Shown here piece by piece: positions 11,543 to 18,858 of a stretch of 64,000 nucleotides of DNA. The translations under genes were made by a program, and so were the position numbers. Position 1 is the first letter of the stretch. Every line of letters starts with the position of its first letter. The DNA comes from Kitasatospora sp. NA04385 (GTDB lineage: Bacteria; Actinomycetota; Actinomycetes; Streptomycetales; Streptomycetaceae): positions 3,158,247 to 3,222,246 of the forward strand of contig NZ_CP054919.1 of assembly GCF_013364235.1 (NCBI RefSeq), given 5' to 3'. The notes beneath the pieces were generated by a model. The model searched no databases. It was not told where the DNA came from and saw nothing but the letters and a program-made list of their open reading frames with translations.

Positions 11543-12643
11543 GTGGACTTCGCACAACGCGTGCGCGGCTCGCTGCTCGGCGGGGCCCTGGGCGACGCCC
11601 TGGGCTGGCCGGTCGAGTTCCAGCGCCTGGAGCAGATCCGCGCCGGGTACGGCCCGGCCGGCCTGACCGACCTGGCGGACGCCGGGCGCGGCGGCCAGGT
11701 CACCGACGACACCCAGATGACGCTGTTCACCGCGGAGGGCCTGCTGCGCGGCGGCCGCCCGGAGGACCTGCACGCCGCGTACCGGCGCTGGTTCCTCACC
11801 CAGCGGCTGCCCGGGCCCGGCCCGAACCCGGACGGCTGGCTGGCCGCCCAGGAGTTCCTGTACGCGTCGCGGGCCCCGGGCAACGCCTGCACCACCGGGA
11901 TCGCCACCGACTACCGGCCCGCCGCCCCGTTCGGCCAGGACGGCCCGGTGAACCCGGCCTCCAAGGGCTGCGGGACGGTGATGCGCTCGGCGCCGTTCGG
12001 CCTGGTCGGGCCGGACCCGGAGCAGGCCTTCCAACGGGCCGCCGTGGCCGCGCAGTTGACCCACGGCCACCCCACCGGCTACCTCGCCGCCGGTGCGTTC
12101 GCGGCCCTGGTCGCCTACCTCGCGGCCGGGGTGCCGCTGCGGCCCGCGGTGGACGCGGTGCTCGCCCGGCTCGACGCGCAGCACTGGGGCCAGGAGACCG
12201 GCGACGCCCTGCGCCGGGCGGTGCGGATCGCCGCGGAGGGCCCGGGCAGCGCGGAGGCGGTGGAGCGGGTCGGCCTCGGCTGGATCGCCGAGGAGTGCCT
12301 GGCCATCGCCGTCTACGCGGCCCTGGTCGGTGCGGACGCCCGCGCGGCCCTGGTGCTGGCGGTGAACCACTCCGGCGACAGCGACTCCACCGGCGCGGTG
12401 TGCGGCAACCTGGTGGGCGCGGTGTACGGCCTGTCCGGCCTGCCCGCCGACTGGTGCGCGCTGGTGGAGGGCCGCGAGGTCGTCCTCCAGGTCGCCGACG
12501 ACCTGGTCACCGCCCGCACCCCGGGCGACCGCACGGCCCTGGCCGCCCGCTACCCCCTGCCCCGCGCCACGGCCGTCCCCGGCCCCGCCGCACCCCCGTC
12601 ACCGGCCCCCGTCACCGCCAGCCCGTGCCACCGCGAGCCCTGA
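11543..12643 (+). CDS. ADP-ribosylglycohydrolase (ARH/DraG family), copy 1
   Basis: 366 residues. The family removes ADP-ribose from proteins or small molecules with two bound Mg ions. Metal-binding motifs are intact: TDDTQM at residues 54-59 and GDSDSTG at 278-284. The family segments GSLLGGALGDALG, NPASKGCGTVMRSAPFGL and LTHGHPT are present. The GTG start follows AGAGGGGGACACC. The proline- and alanine-rich C-terminal 40 residues look like a disordered tail. It sits behind the DUF2786 gene and converges on a second ARH gene. Confidence 0.93.
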   Translation: MDFAQRVRGSLLGGALGDALGWPVEFQRLEQIRAGYGPAGLTDLADAGRGGQVTDDTQMTLFTAEGLLRGGRPEDLHAAYRRWFLTQRLPGPGPNPDGWLAAQEFLYASRAPGNACTTGIATDYRPAAPFGQDGPVNPASKGCGTVMRSAPFGLVGPDPEQAFQRAAVAAQLTHGHPTGYLAAGAFAALVAYLAAGVPLRPAVDAVLARLDAQHWGQETGDALRRAVRIAAEGPGSAEAVERVGLGWIAEECLAIAVYAALVGADARAALVLAVNHSGDSDSTGAVCGNLVGAVYGLSGLPADWCALVEGREVVLQVADDLVTARTPGDRTALAARYPLPRATAVPGPAAPPSPAPVTASPCHREP

Positions 12644-12710
12644 GCCCCTGGAAACGCGTCTTTGCGTCCCTGGGAGCGCATCCCGGGCCGCTGCTCCCGC
12701 CGCTGTCGGC

Positions 12711-13706
12711 TCAGTCCCAGAGCGCGCCGAACGCCAGCAGCTCCTCGCGGTACTCGATGCGCTCCGTCCACTCCCGCGGCCAGGCGTCCGCGCCGTGCCG
12801 GGCGCCGGCGAACGCGCCGGCCAGGCAGGCCAGGGAGTCGGAGTCGCCGGAGGAGACCGCGGCGCGGCGGACGGCGGCGACCGGGTCGTCGGGGAACAGC
12901 AGGAAGCACAGCAGGGCGCTGGCGAAGGCCTCCTCGGCGACCCAGCCCGCGCCGGTGCGCTCGCAGGGGTCGGCTTCGGGGTCGGCGGCGGCGAGCGCGG
13001 CGTCGAGCCGGTCGAGGGCGCGCAGGCTCTCGTCCCAACCGCGGGCGATGAACTCCTCCGGGGAGCCGAAGTGGTCCCGGGAGGCGAGGTCGCCGAGCCA
13101 GAACTCGTCGTAGCGGGTGCGCTGTTCGTGCGCGTGGGCGCGCAGCCGGGCCGGGAGTCCGGCCGGGTCGGCGCCCTGGGCGAGCCAGCGGACGGTGAAC
13201 GCGGTGAGTTCGCTGGCGGCGAGCGCGGTGGGGTGGCCGTGGGTGAGGCCGGACTGCAGCTGGGCGGCGCCGGCCACCTGGCGGTCGGTCAACTCGCGGA
13301 CCAGGCCGAGCGGGGCGACCCGCATGTTCGCGCCGCAGCCCTTGGAGCCGAGGTCGCTGGCGTCCTGCCAGGGCCGGCCGGTGGAGAGCCGGAAGCAGGA
13401 GCGCAGGCAGGTCATGCCGGGGGCCCGGTCGTTGTCCGGGGAGCGCCACCAGTCGACGAACTCCGCGCGCAGCGGCGCTTCGAGGCGCGGCGGGACGAGC
13501 GGCCCCTCGGCGAGGGCGTCGCGCAGGGCGCGGGCGAGCGCGAGCGTCATCTGGGTGTCGTCGGTGACCTGGGCCTTCCCGGGCAGCGGAAGCTGTCGCC
13601 AGTCGGGGCTGAGCAGCCCGATCTCGTGGAGGTTCAGGAACTCGGTGGGCTTGCCGAGGGCGTCCCCGATGGCCAGGCCCAGCAGTGCTCCGGTCGCCCG
13701 CCGCAT
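12711..13706 (-). CDS. ADP-ribosylglycohydrolase (ARH/DraG family), copy 2
   Basis: 331 residues from an ATG at 13706 with GGAGAGGAG upstream; the frame is open further upstream but unrelated to the family. Metal motifs TDDTQM (residues 48-53) and GDSDS (287-291) are intact, as are LGLAIGDALGKP, GSKGCGANMRVAPLGL and LTHGHPT. It shares these blocks with copy 1 but differs in the middle, where an extra stretch (about residues 190-230, LRAHAHEQRTRYDEFWLGDL) suggests another substrate. It is convergent with copy 1 (67 bases apart) and lies downstream of a sirtuin gene on the same strand. Confidence 0.92.
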   Translation of the reverse strand: MRRATGALLGLAIGDALGKPTEFLNLHEIGLLSPDWRQLPLPGKAQVTDDTQMTLALARALRDALAEGPLVPPRLEAPLRAEFVDWWRSPDNDRAPGMTCLRSCFRLSTGRPWQDASDLGSKGCGANMRVAPLGLVRELTDRQVAGAAQLQSGLTHGHPTALAASELTAFTVRWLAQGADPAGLPARLRAHAHEQRTRYDEFWLGDLASRDHFGSPEEFIARGWDESLRALDRLDAALAAADPEADPCERTGAGWVAEEAFASALLCFLLFPDDPVAAVRRAAVSSGDSDSLACLAGAFAGARHGADAWPREWTERIEYREELLAFGALWD

Positions 13707-13769
13707 TCCGTGCTCCTCTCCTCGGGCCCCGGCCGGGGCGCCGCTCGAGTCCGTACCGTAGCGCCCGGG

Positions 13770-13833
13770 CGTCCGCCGGGGCACCCGTCCGCCGGGGCGT
13801 CTGTCCGCCGGGGCATCCGTCCGCCCGGGCGTG
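13770..13833. repeat. Four 16-bp tandem repeats between sirtuin and ARH genes
   Basis: Four head-to-tail units (13770-13785, 13786-13801, 13802-13817, 13818-13833) share the core GTCCGCCGGGGC, with small changes in the last unit. They fill most of the gap between the sirtuin stop and the ARH copy 2 start. A minisatellite likely to vary between strains. Confidence 0.8.
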
Positions 13834-13839
13834 CGGCGG

Positions 13840-14589
13840 TCAGGTGCCGGACAGGTCGCCGTCCACCAGTCGGGCCACCAGTTCCGGGAGCGCCTGCGAG
13901 ATCGGCGTCCGGACCACCTCGTGCGCGGCCTCGTCCCACGGCGTGGGCTCGCCGTTGACGATGATCAGCCGGGCGCCGTGCTCCAGCGCGATCTTCGGCA
14001 GCAGCGCCGCCGGGTGGACCTGCAGCGAGCTGCCGACCGCCAGGAACACCTGGCAGTTCCTGGCGATCGCGTCCGCCTGCTGGAGCACCGTCTCGTCCAG
14101 CGCCTCGCCGAACATCACGGTGCGCGGCCGCAGCACGCCGCCGCACCGCTCGCAGGCCGGGTCGTCCTCGCCCGCGGCGACCCGGTCCAGCGCCACCGCC
14201 ATCGGGTCGGTGGCCCGGCAGTCCGCGCACTGCACCTCGGTGGCCGTCCCGTGCAGTTCGACCACCTTGCGCGCCGGGAGGCCGGCCGCCTGGTGCAGCC
14301 CGTCCACGTTCTGGGTGAGCACCCGCACCGGCACGCCGGACCGCTCCAGCTCCACCAGCGCCCGGTGGCCCGCGTTCGGCACGGCGCCGATCGCGCCCGC
14401 GTCCCGCCGCATCAGCCAGGCCCGGCGACGCACCTCGCCACTGGCCAGGTACGGCCCGATCGTCACCAGCTCCTGCGCACTCGGGTCCCGCTGCCAGAGC
14501 CCCCGCGGACCCCGGTAGTCGGGAATCCCCGAATCGGTGGAGATCCCCGCCCCCGTCAACACCGCCACCAGCGGCCGCTTCCCAGTCAT
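13840..14589 (-). CDS. NAD-dependent protein deacylase (sirtuin)
   Basis: 249 residues. Sirtuins use NAD to remove acyl groups from lysines and release nicotinamide and O-acyl-ADP-ribose. All key motifs are present: GAGISTDSGIPDYRG (13-27), TQNVDGLH (92-99), catalytic H113 in ELHGT, a four-cysteine zinc site (C121, C124, C146, C149), GSSLQVHP and NGEPTP. The ATG at 14589 is chosen for its fit to the family; the ribosome binding site is weak. It is in line with ARH copy 2, whose family can act on O-acyl-ADP-ribose, a plausible functional link. Confidence 0.94.
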   Translation of the reverse strand: MTGKRPLVAVLTGAGISTDSGIPDYRGPRGLWQRDPSAQELVTIGPYLASGEVRRRAWLMRRDAGAIGAVPNAGHRALVELERSGVPVRVLTQNVDGLHQAAGLPARKVVELHGTATEVQCADCRATDPMAVALDRVAAGEDDPACERCGGVLRPRTVMFGEALDETVLQQADAIARNCQVFLAVGSSLQVHPAALLPKIALEHGARLIIVNGEPTPWDEAAHEVVRTPISQALPELVARLVDGDLSGT

Positions 14590-14848
14590 GCCCCGGAGAG
14601 TACGGTCCGCCCTCCACACCCGGCCACCGGTTAACCCGCCCCCGACGCTCCCGGCCCCCTGGTGCGCGTGCCCTTCCCGAGGTCTCCGAGCCTGCCGGGC
14701 CGGTGCGAGCCGGGCGTCCCTCCCGGGGAGGACGGGGGCGGCTACTCCCCCGCTACCGCCACCACGGCGGCAGCGACCCGGCCGGCGCCACCGGCATCCC
14801 GTTCACCACCCGGGGCCGGGCCCGCCCCCCGCCACGGACGTCGGGACG

Positions 14849-16303
14849 TCACAGCAGCCGCTTGATCTCTCCCCGCGCCCGGTAGAACCCGCCGGACTCG
14901 GACCGGCGCACCTCGGCCACCAGGTACCTGGCCCCGGCGACCCGGACGTCCTTCGGGAACTGCACCCGCAGCGCGGCATCGTAGCCGGGCGTCACCACCC
15001 GCACCCGCAGCCGGCCGCCCTCGGCCACGCACTCCACCTCGACGCCGGACCCGGAGGCCGCCGCGCCGACGCTGACGGTCTCCAGCTCGGCGCCCGCCAC
15101 CACCCGCTCGACGCCCGCGCCGCTCACCTCGGCGGTGGCCGGCAGGGTGCCCTGCTCGGCGGCCTGCACGGCGCCCTGGGAGGCGTCCAGGCAGGCCAGC
15201 GAGCCGTCGGTGGTGACCAGGTACAGCCGCCCGTCGCGGTACTGCATGCTGTACGCCGAGCCGCAGCCGGTGCCCAGCTTCCACAGCCGGGTGCCGTCGG
15301 CGGCGAAGCAGTAGACGGACGAGTGGTTGTCGCCCGCGAACACGAACTCCCCGTCGGGGGAGGCCGCGCAGGAGAACACCGAGGCGTCGCACTTGTACGC
15401 GGCGACCTCCGAGCCGTCGGCCTTGCGCAGCCGGTGCACCCAGCCCTGCGAGGTGCCGGCGAACACCTCGTCCCGCTCCTGCCAGCCGAACAGCACCGCG
15501 CCCTTGGTGCGGGTGTGCCACTGCTGGTCGCCGCCGCGCTTGGCGTACCGGGCCACGCCCGCCGACCAGCCGTGGTAGACCGACTCGGCGTCGCAGCGCA
15601 CCATCCAGCCGGAGGAGCCCTGGGCGCTGCGCCGCCACTGGAACTCGTCCTCGTGGTCGACGGTGGTCAGCCCGCCGCGCTCGTCGGCGACGCCGAGCAC
15701 GCCGTCGTGGATGTCCAACCAGTAGATGTCCACGTCCTGGGCGATCTCGTACGCCACCCGCGGCACCTTCCCGCCGAGGTCGTACACCTTGCCGTCGTCG
15801 CAGCCCGCGTAGATCCACCAGTCGTCGGCGACGATGCACTTGACGCCGTCGGGCAGCCCGAACCGGCCGGTGACCTGCCCGTCGGTGGTCAGCGTGTAGA
15901 CGTCGCCCTTCTCGTTGCCGACCCAGGCGTGCTCCTCGCCGACGTACACCCCGAACGCGGGCGAGCCGGAGCGGAAGCGCCACAGCAGCGGCGCCTGGCG
16001 GGCGGTGGAGCGGGTCGAGGTGATCTGCCGGCGGGTCACCGAGCGGCGCTGGCGCACGCCCCGGACGGCCGGGGCGTAGCCCTTGCGGACCTTCTCGCCG
16101 ATCTTCTTGGCGGCCTGCGCGGCGGCCTTCTCGGCGCTGGCGCACACCGTGGTCTTGGTGGTGCCCGGCTCGCCGATCCGGCCGTAGCGGATGGTCAACT
16201 CGGCTTCCTTGACCGTGACTTCGTAGAACTTGTGGGCACTCCCCTCGTCCTCGGAGAGTTCCAGGTAGGTCACCTGCGGGTCCGCGGAAACGGTGGCAGA
16301 CAT
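14849..16303 (-). CDS. WGR-domain protein with beta-propeller repeats
   Basis: 484 residues from an ATG at 16303 with GAAAGGGGCG upstream. Residues 10-80 form a WGR-type domain (HKFYEV then RYGRIGEPG at 39-47), known from poly-ADP-ribose polymerases and bacterial DNA-response proteins. Residues about 110-410 contain repeated blades of the kind AWVGNEKGDVYTLTTDG and VFAGTSQGWVHRLRKADGSE, a PQQ/WD40-like propeller. A short beta-rich tail follows. No catalytic domain is seen, so a sensor or scaffold role is likely. It stands beside the sirtuin and ARH genes. Confidence 0.85.
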   Translation of the reverse strand: MSATVSADPQVTYLELSEDEGSAHKFYEVTVKEAELTIRYGRIGEPGTTKTTVCASAEKAAAQAAKKIGEKVRKGYAPAVRGVRQRRSVTRRQITSTRSTARQAPLLWRFRSGSPAFGVYVGEEHAWVGNEKGDVYTLTTDGQVTGRFGLPDGVKCIVADDWWIYAGCDDGKVYDLGGKVPRVAYEIAQDVDIYWLDIHDGVLGVADERGGLTTVDHEDEFQWRRSAQGSSGWMVRCDAESVYHGWSAGVARYAKRGGDQQWHTRTKGAVLFGWQERDEVFAGTSQGWVHRLRKADGSEVAAYKCDASVFSCAASPDGEFVFAGDNHSSVYCFAADGTRLWKLGTGCGSAYSMQYRDGRLYLVTTDGSLACLDASQGAVQAAEQGTLPATAEVSGAGVERVVAGAELETVSVGAAASGSGVEVECVAEGGRLRVRVVTPGYDAALRVQFPKDVRVAGARYLVAEVRRSESGGFYRARGEIKRLL

Positions 16304-16404
16304 GGCCGACGCCCCTTTCGGGCACAGAGTTCTGGGGGTGCCGGCGGGGCCCTCGCCACCTGCCGACACCGCTCAATCTACGGCGTGGCACCGACAGTTG
16401 GCGA

Positions 16405-17076
16405 TCAGCCGGTGCCGACCTTCACCCCGCCGGTGCCCGCCCGGGCGATCAGCGCGTGCGCGGCCCCGGCCTGCGAGGGCACGCTCACCTCGGTGCCGCC
16501 CGTCGCGGCGTGCGCGTCCACCGCGTACGCCTCCCCGGCGGGCACGGTCAGCTCCACCCCGCCGGTCTCGGTGCGCAGCTCCGCCCGGGCCGGCGCCGCC
16601 TCGAACCGGGCGCTCACGCCGCCGGTCTCGGCCCGCAGCGTGACGTTGGCGCTGCGCAGCCCGGTCGCCTCCACGCCGCCGGTGACCGCCTCCGCCGTGA
16701 CGTCCCCGCTCAGGCCGCGCACCCGGATGCCACCGGTGGTCTCCTTCAGCCGCAGCACCGTCCCGGCGGGCACCCGCACCTGGTAGCCGACCCCGCACCG
16801 CGCGCAGGAGTACTCCAGCTTCAGCACCCCGTCGGCGAGCACGTGGACGGCCTGCGGCTCCCGCTCCTGCCAGCTGCGCTTCTCCACCACCCGGACCGGC
16901 CCGTCCCCCGCCGTCACCTCGATCCCGCCGACCTCCCCCGTCACCCGCAGCTCGGTGACCTGCCCCGGCACCTCGTACGACACGGTCTTCCGCTGCTCGT
17001 CGTCCCACGGCCCGCATCCGGCCGTCCCCGCCACCAGCAGCCCCACGACGGCCGCCGCCCCCATCAACCGCTTCAC
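16405..17076 (-). CDS. DUF4097-like lipoprotein
   Basis: 223 residues from a GTG with GAGGAGG upstream. The N-terminus is a lipoprotein signal (hydrophobic run, then lipobox VAGTAGC), so the mature protein should be anchored outside the membrane. The body is a right-handed beta-helix type repeat in which ETTGGIRV, EAVTGGVEA, RAETGGVSA and RTETGGVEL recur about every 20 residues, as in DUF4097 adhesin-like proteins. Exact role unknown. Confidence 0.8.
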   Translation of the reverse strand: MKRLMGAAAVVGLLVAGTAGCGPWDDEQRKTVSYEVPGQVTELRVTGEVGGIEVTAGDGPVRVVEKRSWQEREPQAVHVLADGVLKLEYSCARCGVGYQVRVPAGTVLRLKETTGGIRVRGLSGDVTAEAVTGGVEATGLRSANVTLRAETGGVSARFEAAPARAELRTETGGVELTVPAGEAYAVDAHAATGGTEVSVPSQAGAAHALIARAGTGGVKVGTG

Positions 17077-17192
17077 CGCGGCCTCCTCTCGACACCCCCC
17101 ACTCTCCCGGCCCCGCTCCCCCACCGCCTCCCTCCCGAGGGCGGTTCCCCACCCTCCGCCCCGGGAGGGATCCCCCTAGGGGGCTCCCCCGC

Positions 17193-17840
17193 TCAGCCCC
17201 TCCGCGCCCGGGCCTCCAGGCCGAGGACGTCCAGGACGGTGATCAGGCCGCGCCCGTCCCGCCTCAGGCAGTCCCGTTCCTCGAACTCCTGCAGCGTTCG
17301 AAACACCGATTCGCGTGACGCGCCGACCGCCTCCGCCACTTCCTGCTGGGTGAGATCGACGACCCCGCCCGAGGCCGACCCGGATCGCGCGTCCCGACTC
17401 ACGTACCGCGCCAAGAAGGCCGCGGTGCGAGCACCGACGGACAGCGCCCCCAGGTCCACCCTGCCCCGGTCGGCCTCCCGCAGCCGGACACTCATGCTCC
17501 GCAGCACCGATTCGGCGAAGCCGGGGTGCTCACGCATCAGTTGCGCGAACGCCCTGGCCGCGAGGAACGTCCCGGTCCCGCCCCGGGTCACCACCGCCGT
17601 CGCCGAGCGCGGCCCGCCGTCCACGCACGACTGCTCGCCGATCAGCTCCCCGGAGCCCCTCCAGGCCAGGACACCGGTCCGGCCGTTGGCCGCGCTGCTG
17701 GCGATCTTCACCAAGCCCGTGCCGATGAGGAACACCCCGTCCGGCGCGCTCTGCTCCCGGATCAGCACCTGCCCGGGCCGCCATGACGTCGGCGTTCCCG
17801 CTCCTCGGATCAATCCGGCATAGCTCGTCAATTCGCCCAT
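17193..17840 (-). CDS. Crp/Fnr-family transcription regulator
   Basis: 215 residues from the ATG at 17840, the usual length of Crp. Residues 15-100 form a cyclic-nucleotide-binding jelly roll in which the pocket motif is kept: GELIGE (64-69) and PRSAT (77-81) match E72, R82 and S83 of E. coli CRP, which hold the ribose and the phosphate. The winged helix is at about 162-202 (DLTQQEVAEAVGASRESVFR). The central helix lacks the obvious Thr-Ser pair that reads adenine in E. coli CRP, so the ligand base is uncertain. It is divergent from a cyclase-like gene across a 15-bp dyad. Confidence 0.88.
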   Translation of the reverse strand: MGELTSYAGLIRGAGTPTSWRPGQVLIREQSAPDGVFLIGTGLVKIASSAANGRTGVLAWRGSGELIGEQSCVDGGPRSATAVVTRGGTGTFLAARAFAQLMREHPGFAESVLRSMSVRLREADRGRVDLGALSVGARTAAFLARYVSRDARSGSASGGVVDLTQQEVAEAVGASRESVFRTLQEFEERDCLRRDGRGLITVLDVLGLEARARRG

Positions 17841-17876
17841 TCCACCCGACCTCGTCTGCCTGGATGCGGAAATTCC

Positions 17877-17910
17877 CCTTCGGTCTGCGTCATTTGACGC
17901 AGACCGAAGG
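17877..17910. promoter_or_regulatory. Perfect 15-bp dyad between regulator and cyclase-like genes
   Basis: The arms 17877-17891 and 17896-17910 are exact reverse complements around ATTT. The centre lies 54 bases from the regulator ATG and about 128 bases from the cyclase-like ATG. No T tract follows on either strand and no gene ends here, so an operator for both promoters fits better than a terminator; a leader hairpin in the regulator mRNA is also possible. The core differs from the enterobacterial TGTGA-N6-TCACA site. Confidence 0.7.
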
Positions 17911-18021
17911 GCCCGGCCCCTGATATCAAAATCATCGACCCCGCCGAGGCGGAACATCCGTCCGCACACGCCGGACCACTTGGCTCCGAAATTACGTTCG
18001 ACTTGCCCGGAGGATTCAAAC

Positions 18022-18858
18022 ATGTCGTCACCCGAGCACACCTGGGACATCCCTCCCGAATACACGATCCTGACCATTGACGCCCGCAATTTCAGCAAAG
18101 TACCGGAATCGCTCCAGCCTCCCCTCAAGGAGGCGATGACCACGGCGCTCCGAACCGCTTTCACCAGCAGCGGCCTCGCCGACGAGTGGGCGCACCCCTC
18201 GTTCACCCGCGACAACGGGGACGGCTTCACCATGGCCTTCGCACCGCTCCGCAGTTGGCGACTGGTCGACCCCATGCCCAGGCACCTCGATCAGGCCCTG
18301 GAGAACTACCAGGTCGAAAAGGCTCCCGGCGCCCCCGACCTGGCCATTCGCATGGCCCTGCACATCGGGCCGTTTCCACCCAGCCACCTCTCCGACGCCA
18401 TCAACGACGTCTCGCGTTTCATCGATTCCGCGACCGCCAGAACCGCCCTGGAAGGGGCCGTGGCAAACGGCGGCCACACCGCACTGGTGCTTTCCGACGA
18501 GATGTTCCAGCGGGTGATCGGCGCCGGCCGGAGCCAACTGACCGAGGAACGCCACTTCCTTCGCATTCCGGCGACCGACGTACCGGACAAGGACTTCTCC
18601 AAACCCTCGTGGGTGTACGCCCCGCGCGTCACCCCGGAGAAGCTCGCGTCCCACTTCGACGCCCGCTCCCCCTCCCTGCCGCTCGTCCCGCTCGGCAACC
18701 GCCGGGGCAGCCTGGCGGCCGAGCTCCTCCACAGCGCCGCCTCCAGCGGGCGGCTCAACGTCCACACCGTCGCCGACCGGATCGACTCGGTGCACGCCGT
18801 CCAGATCAACCAGGCCGGGCTGGTGACCGGTCTCCACCCGGAGGCGACACAGCAGTGA
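18022..18858 (+). CDS. Class III nucleotidyl cyclase-like protein
   Basis: 278 residues; ATG at 18022 preceded by CCGGAGGA. I assign the fold by motifs. A beta strand with the first metal aspartate reads ILTIDARNFS (D20). The hairpin with the second reads RDNGDGFTMAF (G66-D67-G68). LAIRMALHIGPF (107-118) matches the usual GIGIHTG strand. INDVSRFIDSATAR carries the transition-state pair as NxxxR (N128, R132). R63 sits where many adenylyl cyclases have the base-reading lysine, so the product is uncertain. No membrane segment. The 3' end overlaps the next gene by GTGA. Codon use is visibly richer in A and T than in neighbours, which suggests transfer. Sequence similarity to known cyclases is probably low. 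Confidence 0.7.
   Translation: MSSPEHTWDIPPEYTILTIDARNFSKVPESLQPPLKEAMTTALRTAFTSSGLADEWAHPSFTRDNGDGFTMAFAPLRSWRLVDPMPRHLDQALENYQVEKAPGAPDLAIRMALHIGPFPPSHLSDAINDVSRFIDSATARTALEGAVANGGHTALVLSDEMFQRVIGAGRSQLTEERHFLRIPATDVPDKDFSKPSWVYAPRVTPEKLASHFDARSPSLPLVPLGNRRGSLAAELLHSAASSGRLNVHTVADRIDSVHAVQINQAGLVTGLHPEATQQ

Noticed and set aside
17877..17910. Reading the dyad as an intrinsic terminator
   Set aside because: No T tract follows on either strand and both adjacent genes start, rather than end, here.
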